Part shown: positions 10,136-19,078 of the stretch, piece by piece
Position numbering within the stretch: position 1 is the stretch's first letter
How the letters are laid out: every line of letters starts with the position of its first letter
Source of the DNA: Pseudomonas oleovorans subsp. oleovorans
GTDB lineage: Bacteria; Pseudomonadota; Gammaproteobacteria; Pseudomonadales; Pseudomonadaceae
NCBI RefSeq assembly: GCF_002197815.1
Contig: NZ_NIUB01000044.1
Coordinates: 1 to 35,514, forward strand
Length of the DNA stretch: 35,514 nucleotides
Direction: 5' to 3'
Translations under genes and position numbers: made by a program
Notes under the pieces: model-generated
What the model saw: the letters and a program-made list of their open reading frames with translations, nothing else
Told to the model about the DNA's origin: nothing
The model's database searches: none

Positions 10136-12130
10136 TAAACGTCTCTGTAAGTACAACCAATCAACAATCTCACCGTCAGGCCGATAACCACTCACGGTTT
10201 CGCGCAATAACGCCCGAACCCGCTCGTAGTCCTCACGCCCAACTGCATCCTCCAAAGCAAGAAGCACTTTCCTGTACTCCTCCCAAGACAGCATTTCTTC
10301 GTTGGCACGCATGATCATCGGATGCTCGGTCGGGCTGACGTTATCGCCAATCAGCAACTCCTCATAGAGCTTCTCTCCCGGCCGGAGCCCTGTGAACTCG
10401 ATAGCAATATCACCCTGCGGGTTTTCAGCAGAACGCACACTCAAGCCACTGAGATGAATCATCTTCTCTGCTAGCTCGGCGATCTTCACCGGCTCCCCCA
10501 TATCCAACACGAAGACGTCTCCGCCCTCCCCCATCGCCCCCGCCTGGATCACCAACTGGGCCGCCTCAGGGATAGTCATGAAATAACGTGTAATATTTGG
10601 GTGCGTAACCGTCACAGGCCCACCACGCCGGATTTGCTCATGAAACAGGGGTATGACCGAACCGGACGATCCAAGCACATTGCCAAAGCGCACCATTGTG
10701 AAGCGGGTTTTATTGACCTCATTGAGCACCTCGCCTTTACCAAAAAGTACCGGAGCCTGTTCGCGGCTAAGCGCCTGCAGTACCATCTCAGCCAAACGCT
10801 TGGTGCTGCCCATCACATTGGTGGGCCGCACAGCCTTGTCAGTCGAGATCAGCACGAAATGCGCAACTCCAGCCTTTAGAGCTGCCTGAGCGGTAAACAG
10901 GGTGCCGAATACATTATTCAGCACACCTTCAGCAATATTGTGCTCGACCATCGGCACATGCTTGTAAGCTGCCGCGTGATAGACCGTATTCACCGCCCAG
11001 CTCGACATCACCTCCTCGAGCCGCTCCGGGTTGCGAATTGAGCCCAGAATTGGAATCAACTGAATGGCCAGGGACTCACGCTTGGTGCGGCTTACCAGCT
11101 CGGAGTGAATGTTGTAAAGATTGAATTCGCTGTGCTCGAACAGCAACAGGGTCTTCGGCTCATTGGACAGGATCTGTCGGCATAGCTCCGAGCCAATCGA
11201 GCCACCCGCGCCGGTCACCATGACCACCTGGCTACGGATGCAACGCTCAAACAAGGCCTTTTGCGGCGGTACCGAATCACGTCCCAGCAGGTCAGCAATA
11301 TCGACCTCCTGCACCTCATCTACCTTAACCCGACCACTGGCCAAGTCCATTAAACCTGGCACGCTACGTACGTGCAGGTTGTACTGGCCAAGCAATTCGA
11401 GGATCTCCCTGCGACGCGCACGCGAGGCAGAAGGCACCGCAAGCAGAATTTCCTGGGCGCCAGTTTCTTCGATCATCTGTTGGGTGTGCTTGGGCTTGTA
11501 CACCCGCAACCCGGCAATCACCCGGTTGGCGATGGTTGCATCATCATCAATAAAGGCAACGGGCGCCAGCGAACGCCCCAAACGCAGGGCGGCCAGTAAC
11601 TGATTCCCCGCCGCACCGGCCCCATAAATCGCAACGCGGGGCAAACCACGGTCCCCTGTAAGACGACGGGGATGCTCAGCCGAATACCAATTACCCATAA
11701 AGTACTGACGCATCAGCAAGCGCACCCCGCCAATCAACGTCAGGCTAAGCCACCAGAAATTCAGCACCATCGAACGTGGAATCGGCGCAGGCGCGTCGCG
11801 ATACCAATAGATCGTCAACGCCAGGAATAACGCAGAAAGGGAAATTGCCTTAAAAATGCTCTTGAGCGCATCATTACCGAAAAAGCGCATCACCGCGCGA
11901 TACATGCCCATGCGGATGAAAATGGGCACTGAAATCAAGGGCACAATTACAAAGATCCAGGCGTGATGGCCTAAAGGATCAACTGCTTTGAAATCACCCA
12001 AGCGCACGATAAACGCCAGCCACAGCGCACACCACAGCAACAGCACATCCACAATGACCTGCAGCACACGCTTCGAACGCCGTGGCAAACGGATCAAACG
12101 CTCACGCAGGCGATCTGCAGTCCTTAACAT
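10121..12130 (-). CDS. wbpM: Polysaccharide biosynthesis nucleotide-sugar 4,6-dehydratase (WbpM/CapD)
   Basis: WbpM-type membrane proteins convert UDP-GlcNAc to UDP-4-keto-6-deoxy-HexNAc, the first step to QuiNAc or FucNAc. The 669-residue product has about four N-terminal hydrophobic helices (e.g. VLQVIVDVLLLWCALWLAFI), a first Rossmann-like domain (AIYGAGAAGNQLLAALRLG) and a catalytic SDR domain with GAGGSIGSELCRQI, HAAAYKHVPMVE and STDKAVRPTNVMGSTKRLAE. In the last motif Met replaces the usual SDR Tyr, as known for this family. ATG 12130 is preferred over GTG 12133 because AGAGG lies 5 bp upstream. The terminal codons VSAP and the TAA come from the IS66 repeat, so the native C-terminus has been replaced. 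It is the last gene of the cluster. Confidence 0.95.
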   Translation of the reverse strand: MLRTADRLRERLIRLPRRSKRVLQVIVDVLLLWCALWLAFIVRLGDFKAVDPLGHHAWIFVIVPLISVPIFIRMGMYRAVMRFFGNDALKSIFKAISLSALFLALTIYWYRDAPAPIPRSMVLNFWWLSLTLIGGVRLLMRQYFMGNWYSAEHPRRLTGDRGLPRVAIYGAGAAGNQLLAALRLGRSLAPVAFIDDDATIANRVIAGLRVYKPKHTQQMIEETGAQEILLAVPSASRARRREILELLGQYNLHVRSVPGLMDLASGRVKVDEVQEVDIADLLGRDSVPPQKALFERCIRSQVVMVTGAGGSIGSELCRQILSNEPKTLLLFEHSEFNLYNIHSELVSRTKRESLAIQLIPILGSIRNPERLEEVMSSWAVNTVYHAAAYKHVPMVEHNIAEGVLNNVFGTLFTAQAALKAGVAHFVLISTDKAVRPTNVMGSTKRLAEMVLQALSREQAPVLFGKGEVLNEVNKTRFTMVRFGNVLGSSGSVIPLFHEQIRRGGPVTVTHPNITRYFMTIPEAAQLVIQAGAMGEGGDVFVLDMGEPVKIAELAEKMIHLSGLSVRSAENPQGDIAIEFTGLRPGEKLYEELLIGDNVSPTEHPMIMRANEEMLSWEEYRKVLLALEDAVGREDYERVRALLRETVSGYRPDGEIVDWLYLQRRLVSAP

Positions 12131-12202
12131 CACAACCTCTCAATCCTTCACATCCCGTACTGCGTGGCAATAACTGATTCCCGCACACACCGCTGCTGCT
12201 GA

Positions 12203-12757
12203 CTAAGATGGGCGTACACGATCACCCGCGCCCTTACCAAGCACCGTCATCAGGATATATTTAAAATAATGAGCCAGGGTAAGCTCACGAATCATACGCT
12301 GATCGGTTTCGGCCAACAGTTTTGGCGTCGACATATCAATATCGCTAACCTGCGCCAACCCGGTGATGCCCGGGCGCACATCGAACACACCACGCTGAGC
12401 ACGCTCAGTCGTTAACTCCTGTTGATTAAACAGCCCTGGGCGGGGGCCGACCAGACTCATTTCGCCTTTGAGCACATTCCACAGCTGTGGCAACTCATCG
12501 AGCTTGGCTTTACGCAGGAAGGCCCCCATACGGGTAATCGATGCACTGGACGCCAAATGACTGGCTACCGACGCGGTATCGATCTTCATCGTACGAAACT
12601 TAACCAACACGAATGGCTTCTGGTGTCGCCCTACTCGCTCCTGACGAAACAACGGCGAGCCGGTATCGAAAAGCCCCAGCACATAAATAGCCAACAACAC
12701 CGGGAACGCAAAAATCAGCCCTAACAAGGCAAAGGTAAAATCAAAAAAACGCAACAC
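12203..12757 (-). CDS. Initiating phosphoglycosyltransferase (PglC/WcaJ-type sugar transferase)
   Basis: Monotopic phosphoglycosyltransferases transfer a hexose-1-phosphate from a UDP-sugar to undecaprenyl phosphate, starting the O-unit. The 184-residue product is the minimal catalytic form. It has an N-terminal hydrophobic re-entrant helix (LLGLIFAFPVLLAIYVLG), a conserved SPLFRQERVGRHQKPF block, FRTMK, and the catalytic Asp-Glu dyad in KAKLDELPQLWNVLKGEMSL followed by VGPRP. Translation probably starts at GTG 12757 with AAGGA upstream, just after the stop of the upstream epimerase. PAO1 uses the unrelated polytopic WbpL for this step, so this locus has a different initiator. The likely substrate is the UDP-6-deoxy-HexNAc made by the neighbours. 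Confidence 0.9.
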   Translation of the reverse strand: MLRFFDFTFALLGLIFAFPVLLAIYVLGLFDTGSPLFRQERVGRHQKPFVLVKFRTMKIDTASVASHLASSASITRMGAFLRKAKLDELPQLWNVLKGEMSLVGPRPGLFNQQELTTERAQRGVFDVRPGITGLAQVSDIDMSTPKLLAETDQRMIRELTLAHYFKYILMTVLGKGAGDRVRPS

Positions 12758-12758
12758 G

Positions 12759-13709
12759 TTATTTATCCTTGCTCATAAAATCGGCCACAGTCGCTGCAAT
12801 GCCCTGCTCAACCGTGTAAGGAGGAACCCACCCCAACAGAGTACGGGCCTTCGACGAATCCACCTGCAAATCACCGACTAAACGATCCACCACACCCCGC
12901 TTACCCGTTAACGCCCCAGCCAGCTTAAACAACCCTACCGGTACGGGCAGCAAACGCGGCGAACGGCCCAGACACAAGCGAATATAAGTAACCAGGTTAC
13001 GCAGTGAAACATCTTCACCGTCAGACACCAAAAAGGTTTGATTGGCCGCCGCAGGGTGCTGAATACAGCGAACAATAAAGCTCACCAGGTTACCCACATA
13101 CACCATACTGCGGTGGTTATTCACAGCACCGAAAGGCAAAGGCACAGGCTTACTTGCCAGGTTAATTAAACTTCTGAAATTGCCCGGCGCAGCCCCACCA
13201 TAAACCAGAGGTGGACGGATAATAACCACCTCCAAACCGGTTTCAGTGGCTAACTTCCGCAAACCTTGTTCCGCTTCGTACTTAGAAACTGCATAAGGAT
13301 CATGCGGTGCTTCGGAATCTGTTTCTGTAAAGGGCCGTGATGAATTAAGCCCATGCACCCCAATACTGCTGATAAAAATAAATCGCTTAACACCCGCAGC
13401 AGCAGCCTGCCTAGCAAGGTTCAGCGTGCCGTCCACATTGACTTTACGAAACTCTGCCAGCGTGTCGGCTACTTCATCACGCATAACATGCGCACGCGCG
13501 GCTGCGTGAACCACCACAGCAACACCGTTAAGTGCAGACAAATAATCCGTAGTGCCATCAATATTGCCAACCACAACAACATCATCAGACGCAGGCGAAA
13601 CGGCGGAGCGAACCGCAGAAACTACCTGAAACTCAGGTAACTTTTTAAGCTCAGCAAATAAAGCAGAGCCAACAAAGCCGGTAGAGCCTGTCAGCAGAAC
13701 GGTATTCAT
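12759..13709 (-). CDS. NAD-dependent epimerase/4-reductase (WbpV-like, UDP-QuiNAc or FucNAc synthesis)
   Basis: This extended SDR enzyme (316 residues) carries the Rossmann motif LLTGSTGFVGSAL at the N-terminus, HAAARAHVM, an SS-I-V-HG active-site Ser region (FISSIGVHGL) and the catalytic YAVSK. Members of this family in O-antigen clusters with WbpM reduce UDP-4-keto-6-deoxy-GlcNAc at C4. The position next to an initiating transferase and wbpM supports that role. Whether the product is UDP-QuiNAc or UDP-FucNAc cannot be read from the sequence. It lies 6 bp after galE. Confidence 0.85.
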   Translation of the reverse strand: MNTVLLTGSTGFVGSALFAELKKLPEFQVVSAVRSAVSPASDDVVVVGNIDGTTDYLSALNGVAVVVHAAARAHVMRDEVADTLAEFRKVNVDGTLNLARQAAAAGVKRFIFISSIGVHGLNSSRPFTETDSEAPHDPYAVSKYEAEQGLRKLATETGLEVVIIRPPLVYGGAAPGNFRSLINLASKPVPLPFGAVNNHRSMVYVGNLVSFIVRCIQHPAAANQTFLVSDGEDVSLRNLVTYIRLCLGRSPRLLPVPVGLFKLAGALTGKRGVVDRLVGDLQVDSSKARTLLGWVPPYTVEQGIAATVADFMSKDK

Positions 13710-13715
13710 AATTGG

Positions 13716-14732
13716 TTAACTCCCGTAACCATTGGGATTATTCTTTTGCCAACGCCAAGAGTCCGCCATCATCCGCTCTAACCCCAACCGCGCCTGCCAG
13801 CCCAACTCAGCCAATGCCTTAGACGGGTTGGAATAACACACCGCAATATCCCCCGCACGACGATCTACCAGCTGATAAGGCACTTGCACACCACTAGCCG
13901 CTTCAAACGCCTTTACCATATCCAGTACCGAGTAACCCTGCCCGGTACCCAAATTCCAAGTGTGTACACCGGCATGCTCCTGCAAGTACCGTAGTGCCGC
14001 CACATGGCCCTGAGCCAAATCGACCACATGAATATAATCACGCACACCGGTACCATCGTGCGTTGGATAATCGCCACCAAAGACCGACAATTGAGGCAAC
14101 TTGCCCACGGCCACCTGGGTAATAAAAGGCAACAGGTTATTCGGAATGCCGTTCGGGTCTTCCCCTATGGTGCCACTTTCATGCGCACCCACCGGATTAA
14201 AATAGCGCAATACAGCCACCCGCCAACACGGGTCTGACAGCGCTAAATCACGCAGAATATCTTCCACCATCAACTTTGACCGACCGTACGGATTCGTTGG
14301 GCGGCCAACCGGACACTGCTCAGAAATCGGCATCTCAGCCGGGTCACCATATACGGTCGCCGAAGAGCTGAACACAATGTTAAACACACCCGCATCAGCC
14401 ATTGCCTGCAACAACACCTGACTACCGTGTACGTTATTATCGTAATAACGCAACGGCTGCGCAACACTTTCACCCACAGCTTTCAAGCCAGCAAAATGCA
14501 CCACCGAATTAATGGGGTAACGCGCAAACACCTGCTGCAACAGATCGGAATCACGAATATCGCCATGCACAAAGTCAACTGACTTACCGGTAATGGCCTG
14601 GACTCGCTGCAACGACACGGAAGATGAGTTGCATAAGTTATCCAATACAACAAAATCAAACCCGGCAGAGGCAAGCTCAACCAAGGTGTGAGAACCAATG
14701 TAGCCGGCTCCACCAGTAACGAGAATAGTCAT
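13716..14732 (-). CDS. galE: UDP-glucose 4-epimerase
   Basis: GalE interconverts UDP-glucose and UDP-galactose (often also the GlcNAc/GalNAc pair) through an NAD-bound 4-keto intermediate. The 338-residue product has TGGAGYIGSHT at the N-terminus, HFAGLKAVGESV, the SSSATVYGDP Ser/Thr region, the catalytic NPYGRSK and GVRDYIHVVDLA. The start overlaps the stop of the upstream glycosyltransferase by 4 bp (ATGA), implying translational coupling. It points to galactose or GalNAc in the O-unit. Confidence 0.95.
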   Translation of the reverse strand: MTILVTGGAGYIGSHTLVELASAGFDFVVLDNLCNSSSVSLQRVQAITGKSVDFVHGDIRDSDLLQQVFARYPINSVVHFAGLKAVGESVAQPLRYYDNNVHGSQVLLQAMADAGVFNIVFSSSATVYGDPAEMPISEQCPVGRPTNPYGRSKLMVEDILRDLALSDPCWRVAVLRYFNPVGAHESGTIGEDPNGIPNNLLPFITQVAVGKLPQLSVFGGDYPTHDGTGVRDYIHVVDLAQGHVAALRYLQEHAGVHTWNLGTGQGYSVLDMVKAFEAASGVQVPYQLVDRRAGDIAVCYSNPSKALAELGWQARLGLERMMADSWRWQKNNPNGYGS

Positions 14733-15868
14733 GATGTTTTTAACTCTAATATTTCCATAAGCCGCTGATTTACTTTGTTGGCATCAAATTTATCGACAGC
14801 AATACGATGACTTTCATTCCCCATACGAGTAATTTCAGACGGGTTTTCAATAAGGTAAATCATTTTCTCTGCCAATGCCTGAACATTCCAGCGTGGAACG
14901 ATAAAGCCATTAACACCCTGTTCGACCGTTTCACGACAACCCGGCGCATCGGAAGTAATTACAGCGCGCCCCATGGCCATGGCTTCTTGGGTACTGCGTG
15001 GCATACCTTCCCGATACGAAGGCAGTACAAACACGCTAGAACCTGCAATCCAGTCAGGTACGTTACTAACGTGCCCAGGGTATTCAATAATGCCTTCGGC
15101 AAGTAGTTGATTCAGCGCTTCACGCTTAAGACCACCGGGGTTCTCTTCATCGAGACCACCCAATACAACAAACTCAGCAGCAGGATGTTGCTTCTTAACC
15201 AAACGAGCAGCTTCGACGTATTCAAAAATCCCTTTCTCAGCCAACAACCTGCCAATAAACAAAAAGCGTACAGGGTCAACAGGCGCTGGTGTGAAGGGGT
15301 AATCCTGTAGATTTAAGCCAATACCACCTAAAACATGGACCGATTTAGCTTTCAGATTGTTCTTTTCCAACAAATCAGCAGGATCATCATGATTAAGGAA
15401 AATAAGCTTATCAATACAAGGCAGCGCTAATCGATAAAGAAAAACCTGAATTTTACGTAGTATTTTTTGCTTGAAACTTAAGCCAGAAGGGAGATCTGTA
15501 AAAACATAGCCAAGCCCTTCCAGCATTGCATAACGGTGCTTAACACCAGCCAACCTGGCGGCAATAGAACCGCAAATAACAGGCTTTACGAAAAAGGAAA
15601 GCACAATATCTGGTTTAATGTCTTTAAGTAACTTTTTAAGTATTGAAATGGTTTTCAAATCAGCAAAGGGATTCATGCCTGCACGGCTTAAACGATAAGT
15701 AACAGGCTTCGCACCCATCCCTACAATGATCGATTCAGAATCATCATCAAAATCGGTACAAAAGCAGTAAACATCGTGACCTTCTGCAACAAGGGTACGG
15801 ATAAGATCACCACGAAAATTTATAGTGGACGCCGCAACAGTACCAAGCAAAACAACCTTATTCGGCAT
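14729..15868 (-). CDS. Glycosyltransferase, GT4 family
   Basis: A GT-B retaining glycosyltransferase of 379 residues adds a sugar to the lipid-linked O-unit on the cytoplasmic face. The C-terminal nucleotide-sugar domain has RFLFIGRLLAEKGIFEYV and the E-x7-E-like region SYREGMPRSTQEAMAMGRAV. The N-terminal acceptor domain holds VAASTINFRGDLIRTLVAEG. The frame extends to 15961, but MPNKVVLLG at 15868 has a GGAATGG upstream, gives an 11-bp overlap with the previous gene and matches the family start. Donor and linkage are unknown. It resembles second-step transferases of PglA type. Confidence 0.88.
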   Translation of the reverse strand: MPNKVVLLGTVAASTINFRGDLIRTLVAEGHDVYCFCTDFDDDSESIIVGMGAKPVTYRLSRAGMNPFADLKTISILKKLLKDIKPDIVLSFFVKPVICGSIAARLAGVKHRYAMLEGLGYVFTDLPSGLSFKQKILRKIQVFLYRLALPCIDKLIFLNHDDPADLLEKNNLKAKSVHVLGGIGLNLQDYPFTPAPVDPVRFLFIGRLLAEKGIFEYVEAARLVKKQHPAAEFVVLGGLDEENPGGLKREALNQLLAEGIIEYPGHVSNVPDWIAGSSVFVLPSYREGMPRSTQEAMAMGRAVITSDAPGCRETVEQGVNGFIVPRWNVQALAEKMIYLIENPSEITRMGNESHRIAVDKFDANKVNQRLMEILELKTS

Positions 15869-16958
15869 TTGCCATTCCATAAATAGCCAACCACTTCTGC
15901 ACTCCAGCATCCAGACTAAAGTGCTCCACAATCCTCTGCCTGGCTTTTTGTCCAAGCTCAACTGCTTCTACTTCAGAAAGTGCCAGTGCATTGCACATAC
16001 CTTGAGCAAGAGCACTCGAATTCCGTGGTGGTACTAAATAACCAGCCTCACCGATAAGCTGAGCTGTACCACCACAATCAGTTGCTACAATGACACGTTC
16101 AACAGACATTGCCTCTGCAATGACCAAAGGTAAGCCTTCCCACGCCGACGACATTACGTAAATATCAGCAGCAGAAAGCAGCTGAGGTATGTCCTTACGC
16201 AAACCAAGCAACGTAACTGACTTCTGTAAATCAAGCTGAGCTATCTTTGCCACAATAACAGAGCGTAACTCACCATCACCAACAATCAACAAATGACAAT
16301 CTTTAGAACGTGAAACAACCTTAGCAAATGCATTGATAAGATTTGGGAAATCCTTTGCGTTATGAAATCTGCCAATAGCAATAAATACCTTCTTTTCTGC
16401 CAAGCCAAGCTCGTTACGAATTTTCATTCGAGCATCAGACGAAAACTTAAAATATGCCACATCAATGCCATTACCAACTGCAAGCATTTTACCTTTACTG
16501 ACTGCCTTTTTTTCTTCAAAAGAGTGAACTGCATCGTAGCTTACATTGGTAAACACATCGGAAAGTTGATTAGTCAACCTATAAGCTAGCATCCTGGCCT
16601 TGCCACCTTCGTTATTACTGTGAGCTGTGGTAACAAGCTTTGGAAAATGGACGAATATACGAGCGACACGAGCAAGGATATTAGCGTGGTACATGTGGCT
16701 ATGCACCACATCCGGTTTATTTTTCCGAATCAGCTTTACAAGATTCTTTAACGCAGTAAAGATACCGAATGGAGACTTGGTGCCACCAAGCCAAACCAAC
16801 TTCACATTTTTATTTTTAGGCTCGACCATTACAGGCTCAAGCATATAAGCGATGGTTACATCCAAACCTTTCTCTGCAAATTTATCTGCTAGGCTAACCA
16901 CTTGGTTTTCAGCACCACCCATGCCTAGCCCGGTGATTACAAAAATAATTTTATTCAT
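15858..16958 (-). CDS. Glycosyltransferase, GT4 family
   Basis: The GT-B fold transferase has 366 residues. The N-terminal acceptor domain opens with FVITGLGMGGAENQVVSLAD, the usual GT4 pattern. It then has DVVHSHMYHANILARVA, and a C-terminal donor domain with FIAIGRFHNAKDFPNLINAF and SSAWEGLPLVIAEAMSVERV, carrying the conserved glutamates. The start overlaps the end of wzy by 8 bp. Donor and acceptor are not predictable. With the next gene it probably adds successive sugars of the repeat. Confidence 0.9.
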   Translation of the reverse strand: MNKIIFVITGLGMGGAENQVVSLADKFAEKGLDVTIAYMLEPVMVEPKNKNVKLVWLGGTKSPFGIFTALKNLVKLIRKNKPDVVHSHMYHANILARVARIFVHFPKLVTTAHSNNEGGKARMLAYRLTNQLSDVFTNVSYDAVHSFEEKKAVSKGKMLAVGNGIDVAYFKFSSDARMKIRNELGLAEKKVFIAIGRFHNAKDFPNLINAFAKVVSRSKDCHLLIVGDGELRSVIVAKIAQLDLQKSVTLLGLRKDIPQLLSAADIYVMSSAWEGLPLVIAEAMSVERVIVATDCGGTAQLIGEAGYLVPPRNSSALAQGMCNALALSEVEAVELGQKARQRIVEHFSLDAGVQKWLAIYGMANAE

Positions 16959-18153
16959 ATACCGGGACCCCCTTAAAAACCTTCACCCTAACAAACAAAT
17001 AAAAGAACAAACCATACAGAACCAAGTTATAAAAAGCACCTAGCCAGCCATGGAAAAGATAAATATAGACAAAACAACCTAACAACAAAGATCCCTGGAG
17101 GCCATATAGCCTTGAAAAAGCACGATAAGACAATAGGAGCAAAAAGCACATAAATAGAAAGAAAAAAACCACGTACTCATACAGAACGGAAATCCAGCCA
17201 GATAAGCCAGGATCAATATTCCAAGTCAGCCCCGTTTCACCATATAACGTTTCGGCAGAAAACAAATTCAAATCTACGGCACAAGAATTTAATTTACAAT
17301 ATATAGAATTAATAATACCATCTTGGAAAAACCATAAAAAATCACCCTGCAGCAATGAGACATGAAAGAACTCACTATTCTGAAGAGCGTAAGCAGCATA
17401 ATTGATATTCTGAAACCTACTAACAACAGACTCTAAAACAACCAACAAAATATCAAAATAGTTGCCACTCAAAACTTGGTTGAAAACTTCAGACAACGAC
17501 ATGCCAGATCGCATACCCCACTTAATGCCATCTAGAAATGGCAAAGACATCACAACAAAAAAACCTAAAAACGCAAGATAAATAAAATTTCGCGCAGTTA
17601 TTCTAACCGGATAAAACCTGACAAGATAAACAACAAATAAGAACAAAACAGAACCCATCCAACCGCGAGACAACAACGAGATAAAAAAAACACAAGTGAC
17701 AATATAAAATAAACGATTTGACCTCAAAAAAGGCGCAATAAAAAAAAATAATAAATCCGGCTGAAGCAAAACAAAGATTATATTTAAGATGCTTCCACCC
17801 TCGAATGAAAAACCGGTACCCGCTCTACCTGCCCCCGTTACCTGATTAAAACAAAAAAATGCGAACGTAACAAACAAAAGGAAATAACCATATTTATTTT
17901 TCAACTCCAGCCGTGGTCTGCCAGCTTGAGCAAAAAATCTGTATAAAACCAAAAAAAATAACAACAAAAAAATTTGAATTAAAAATACCGAAATTGAAAC
18001 TGCACTATCGATTAAAAAAAACTCACCAAATACACTGAACCCACCATTTGCTATGAGCAAATAAAATGCATACGAATTAGCTGAAGCATACAAAAAAAAC
18101 AACAGCACAACCGGATTAATAGTCATATAAGGCCTATTTAAACCTAACTTCAT
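16951..18153 (-). CDS. wzy: O-antigen polymerase (Wzy)
   Basis: The 400-residue integral membrane protein is rich in Phe and Leu, with about 10-12 predicted hydrophobic segments (e.g. LIQIFLLLFFLVLYRFF, FLLFVTFAFFCF, FFLFMCFLLLLSYRAF). A hydrophilic loop of about 80 residues (NSEFFHVSLLQ to WNIDPGLSGW) lies before the last helices, like the large periplasmic loop of Wzy proteins. There is no clear sequence motif, as usual for this family. Base composition is much more AT-rich than the flanks. The cluster otherwise has Wzx and Wzz but no polymerase, which supports the call. It overlaps the upstream GT2 gene by 20 bp. Confidence 0.82.
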   Translation of the reverse strand: MKLGLNRPYMTINPVVLLFFLYASANSYAFYLLIANGGFSVFGEFFLIDSAVSISVFLIQIFLLLFFLVLYRFFAQAGRPRLELKNKYGYFLLFVTFAFFCFNQVTGAGRAGTGFSFEGGSILNIIFVLLQPDLLFFFIAPFLRSNRLFYIVTCVFFISLLSRGWMGSVLFLFVVYLVRFYPVRITARNFIYLAFLGFFVVMSLPFLDGIKWGMRSGMSLSEVFNQVLSGNYFDILLVVLESVVSRFQNINYAAYALQNSEFFHVSLLQGDFLWFFQDGIINSIYCKLNSCAVDLNLFSAETLYGETGLTWNIDPGLSGWISVLYEYVVFFFLFMCFLLLLSYRAFSRLYGLQGSLLLGCFVYIYLFHGWLGAFYNLVLYGLFFYLFVRVKVFKGVPVYE

Positions 18154-19078
18154 TTCTTTTCTTTGAAAACAAAACGGCTACTCTCGGTAACAATGATAAT
18201 ATAAACATGATGAACTGTGTAGCCGAAAACAACTTAATTGACACGGATTTTCGTATATAAGCAACATAACCACATTCATCACCAAATATGGCTGACTGGT
18301 AGGCAAAATTCATAAGCGACTTTGCATAGCAGCCTTTTAAAGCAAGAGTTTTCTCCTTATAAGTAGCTAGCGCATCGATAAAAACCCTTTCGTTACCAGC
18401 CACTATTAATGGATTGACTGAAGATACTGCATTTACAGAGACTCCAGAACCAACCCTATAAACCCCAAAAACTTTATCAATATGATAAATATATCCACAC
18501 TTCGCCTGCTGAGCATGCACCTCAATATCTAACGCCTGAGGATGCAACTGACACCAAAACTTTTTACCAAGATCGTTTACAAACATCTTTGATGAATGCG
18601 CAAAAAATGGAAGTGTTTCATAAAGATCGAATATAGTATTTTTAATTTTCTCATGCTTTTTAAATGTTTTATTTATAGCAACACCATCCAATCTAATAAG
18701 ATTCATATCATGGGAGCAGATAACACAATCGCTATTTGCATCTAGCACATCAGACTGTACCTGAAGCTTTCCAGGCAAGGCTAAATCATCGCCATCCATA
18801 TGAGCTATATACTTGCCTTTTGCCTGTTTATAGCTTGCAACAATATTTCCAACTGGACCTACATTTTTTACATGGAGTAACGGCTTAATAATATCTGGAT
18901 ATTTTTTTTGGAACTCCAATACTATTTCACGGGTTCTATCAGTAGAGCAATCCTCACCTACTATAATCTCAAAAGGAAAATCCGTTACCTGGTCCACTAG
19001 GCTTTGTAAGCATTCGGCAATGTATTTTTCTTGATTGTATGTAACAACACATACCGACACCTTGATATCTGAACTCAT
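18134..19078 (-). CDS. Glycosyltransferase, GT2 family
   Basis: An inverting GT-A transferase of 314 residues. The N-terminus VSVCVVTYNQEKYIAECLQS and the metal-binding DXD region AHMDGDDLALPGKLQ are typical of GT2. EDCSTDRTREIV is the nucleotide-binding segment. The C-terminal end is hydrophobic (IMFILSLLPRVAVLF) and may sit on the membrane. It starts on an ATGA overlap with the wzx stop. It is the third sugar-adding enzyme of the cluster. Donor unknown. Confidence 0.9.
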   Translation of the reverse strand: MSSDIKVSVCVVTYNQEKYIAECLQSLVDQVTDFPFEIIVGEDCSTDRTREIVLEFQKKYPDIIKPLLHVKNVGPVGNIVASYKQAKGKYIAHMDGDDLALPGKLQVQSDVLDANSDCVICSHDMNLIRLDGVAINKTFKKHEKIKNTIFDLYETLPFFAHSSKMFVNDLGKKFWCQLHPQALDIEVHAQQAKCGYIYHIDKVFGVYRVGSGVSVNAVSSVNPLIVAGNERVFIDALATYKEKTLALKGCYAKSLMNFAYQSAIFGDECGYVAYIRKSVSIKLFSATQFIMFILSLLPRVAVLFSKKRNEVRFK

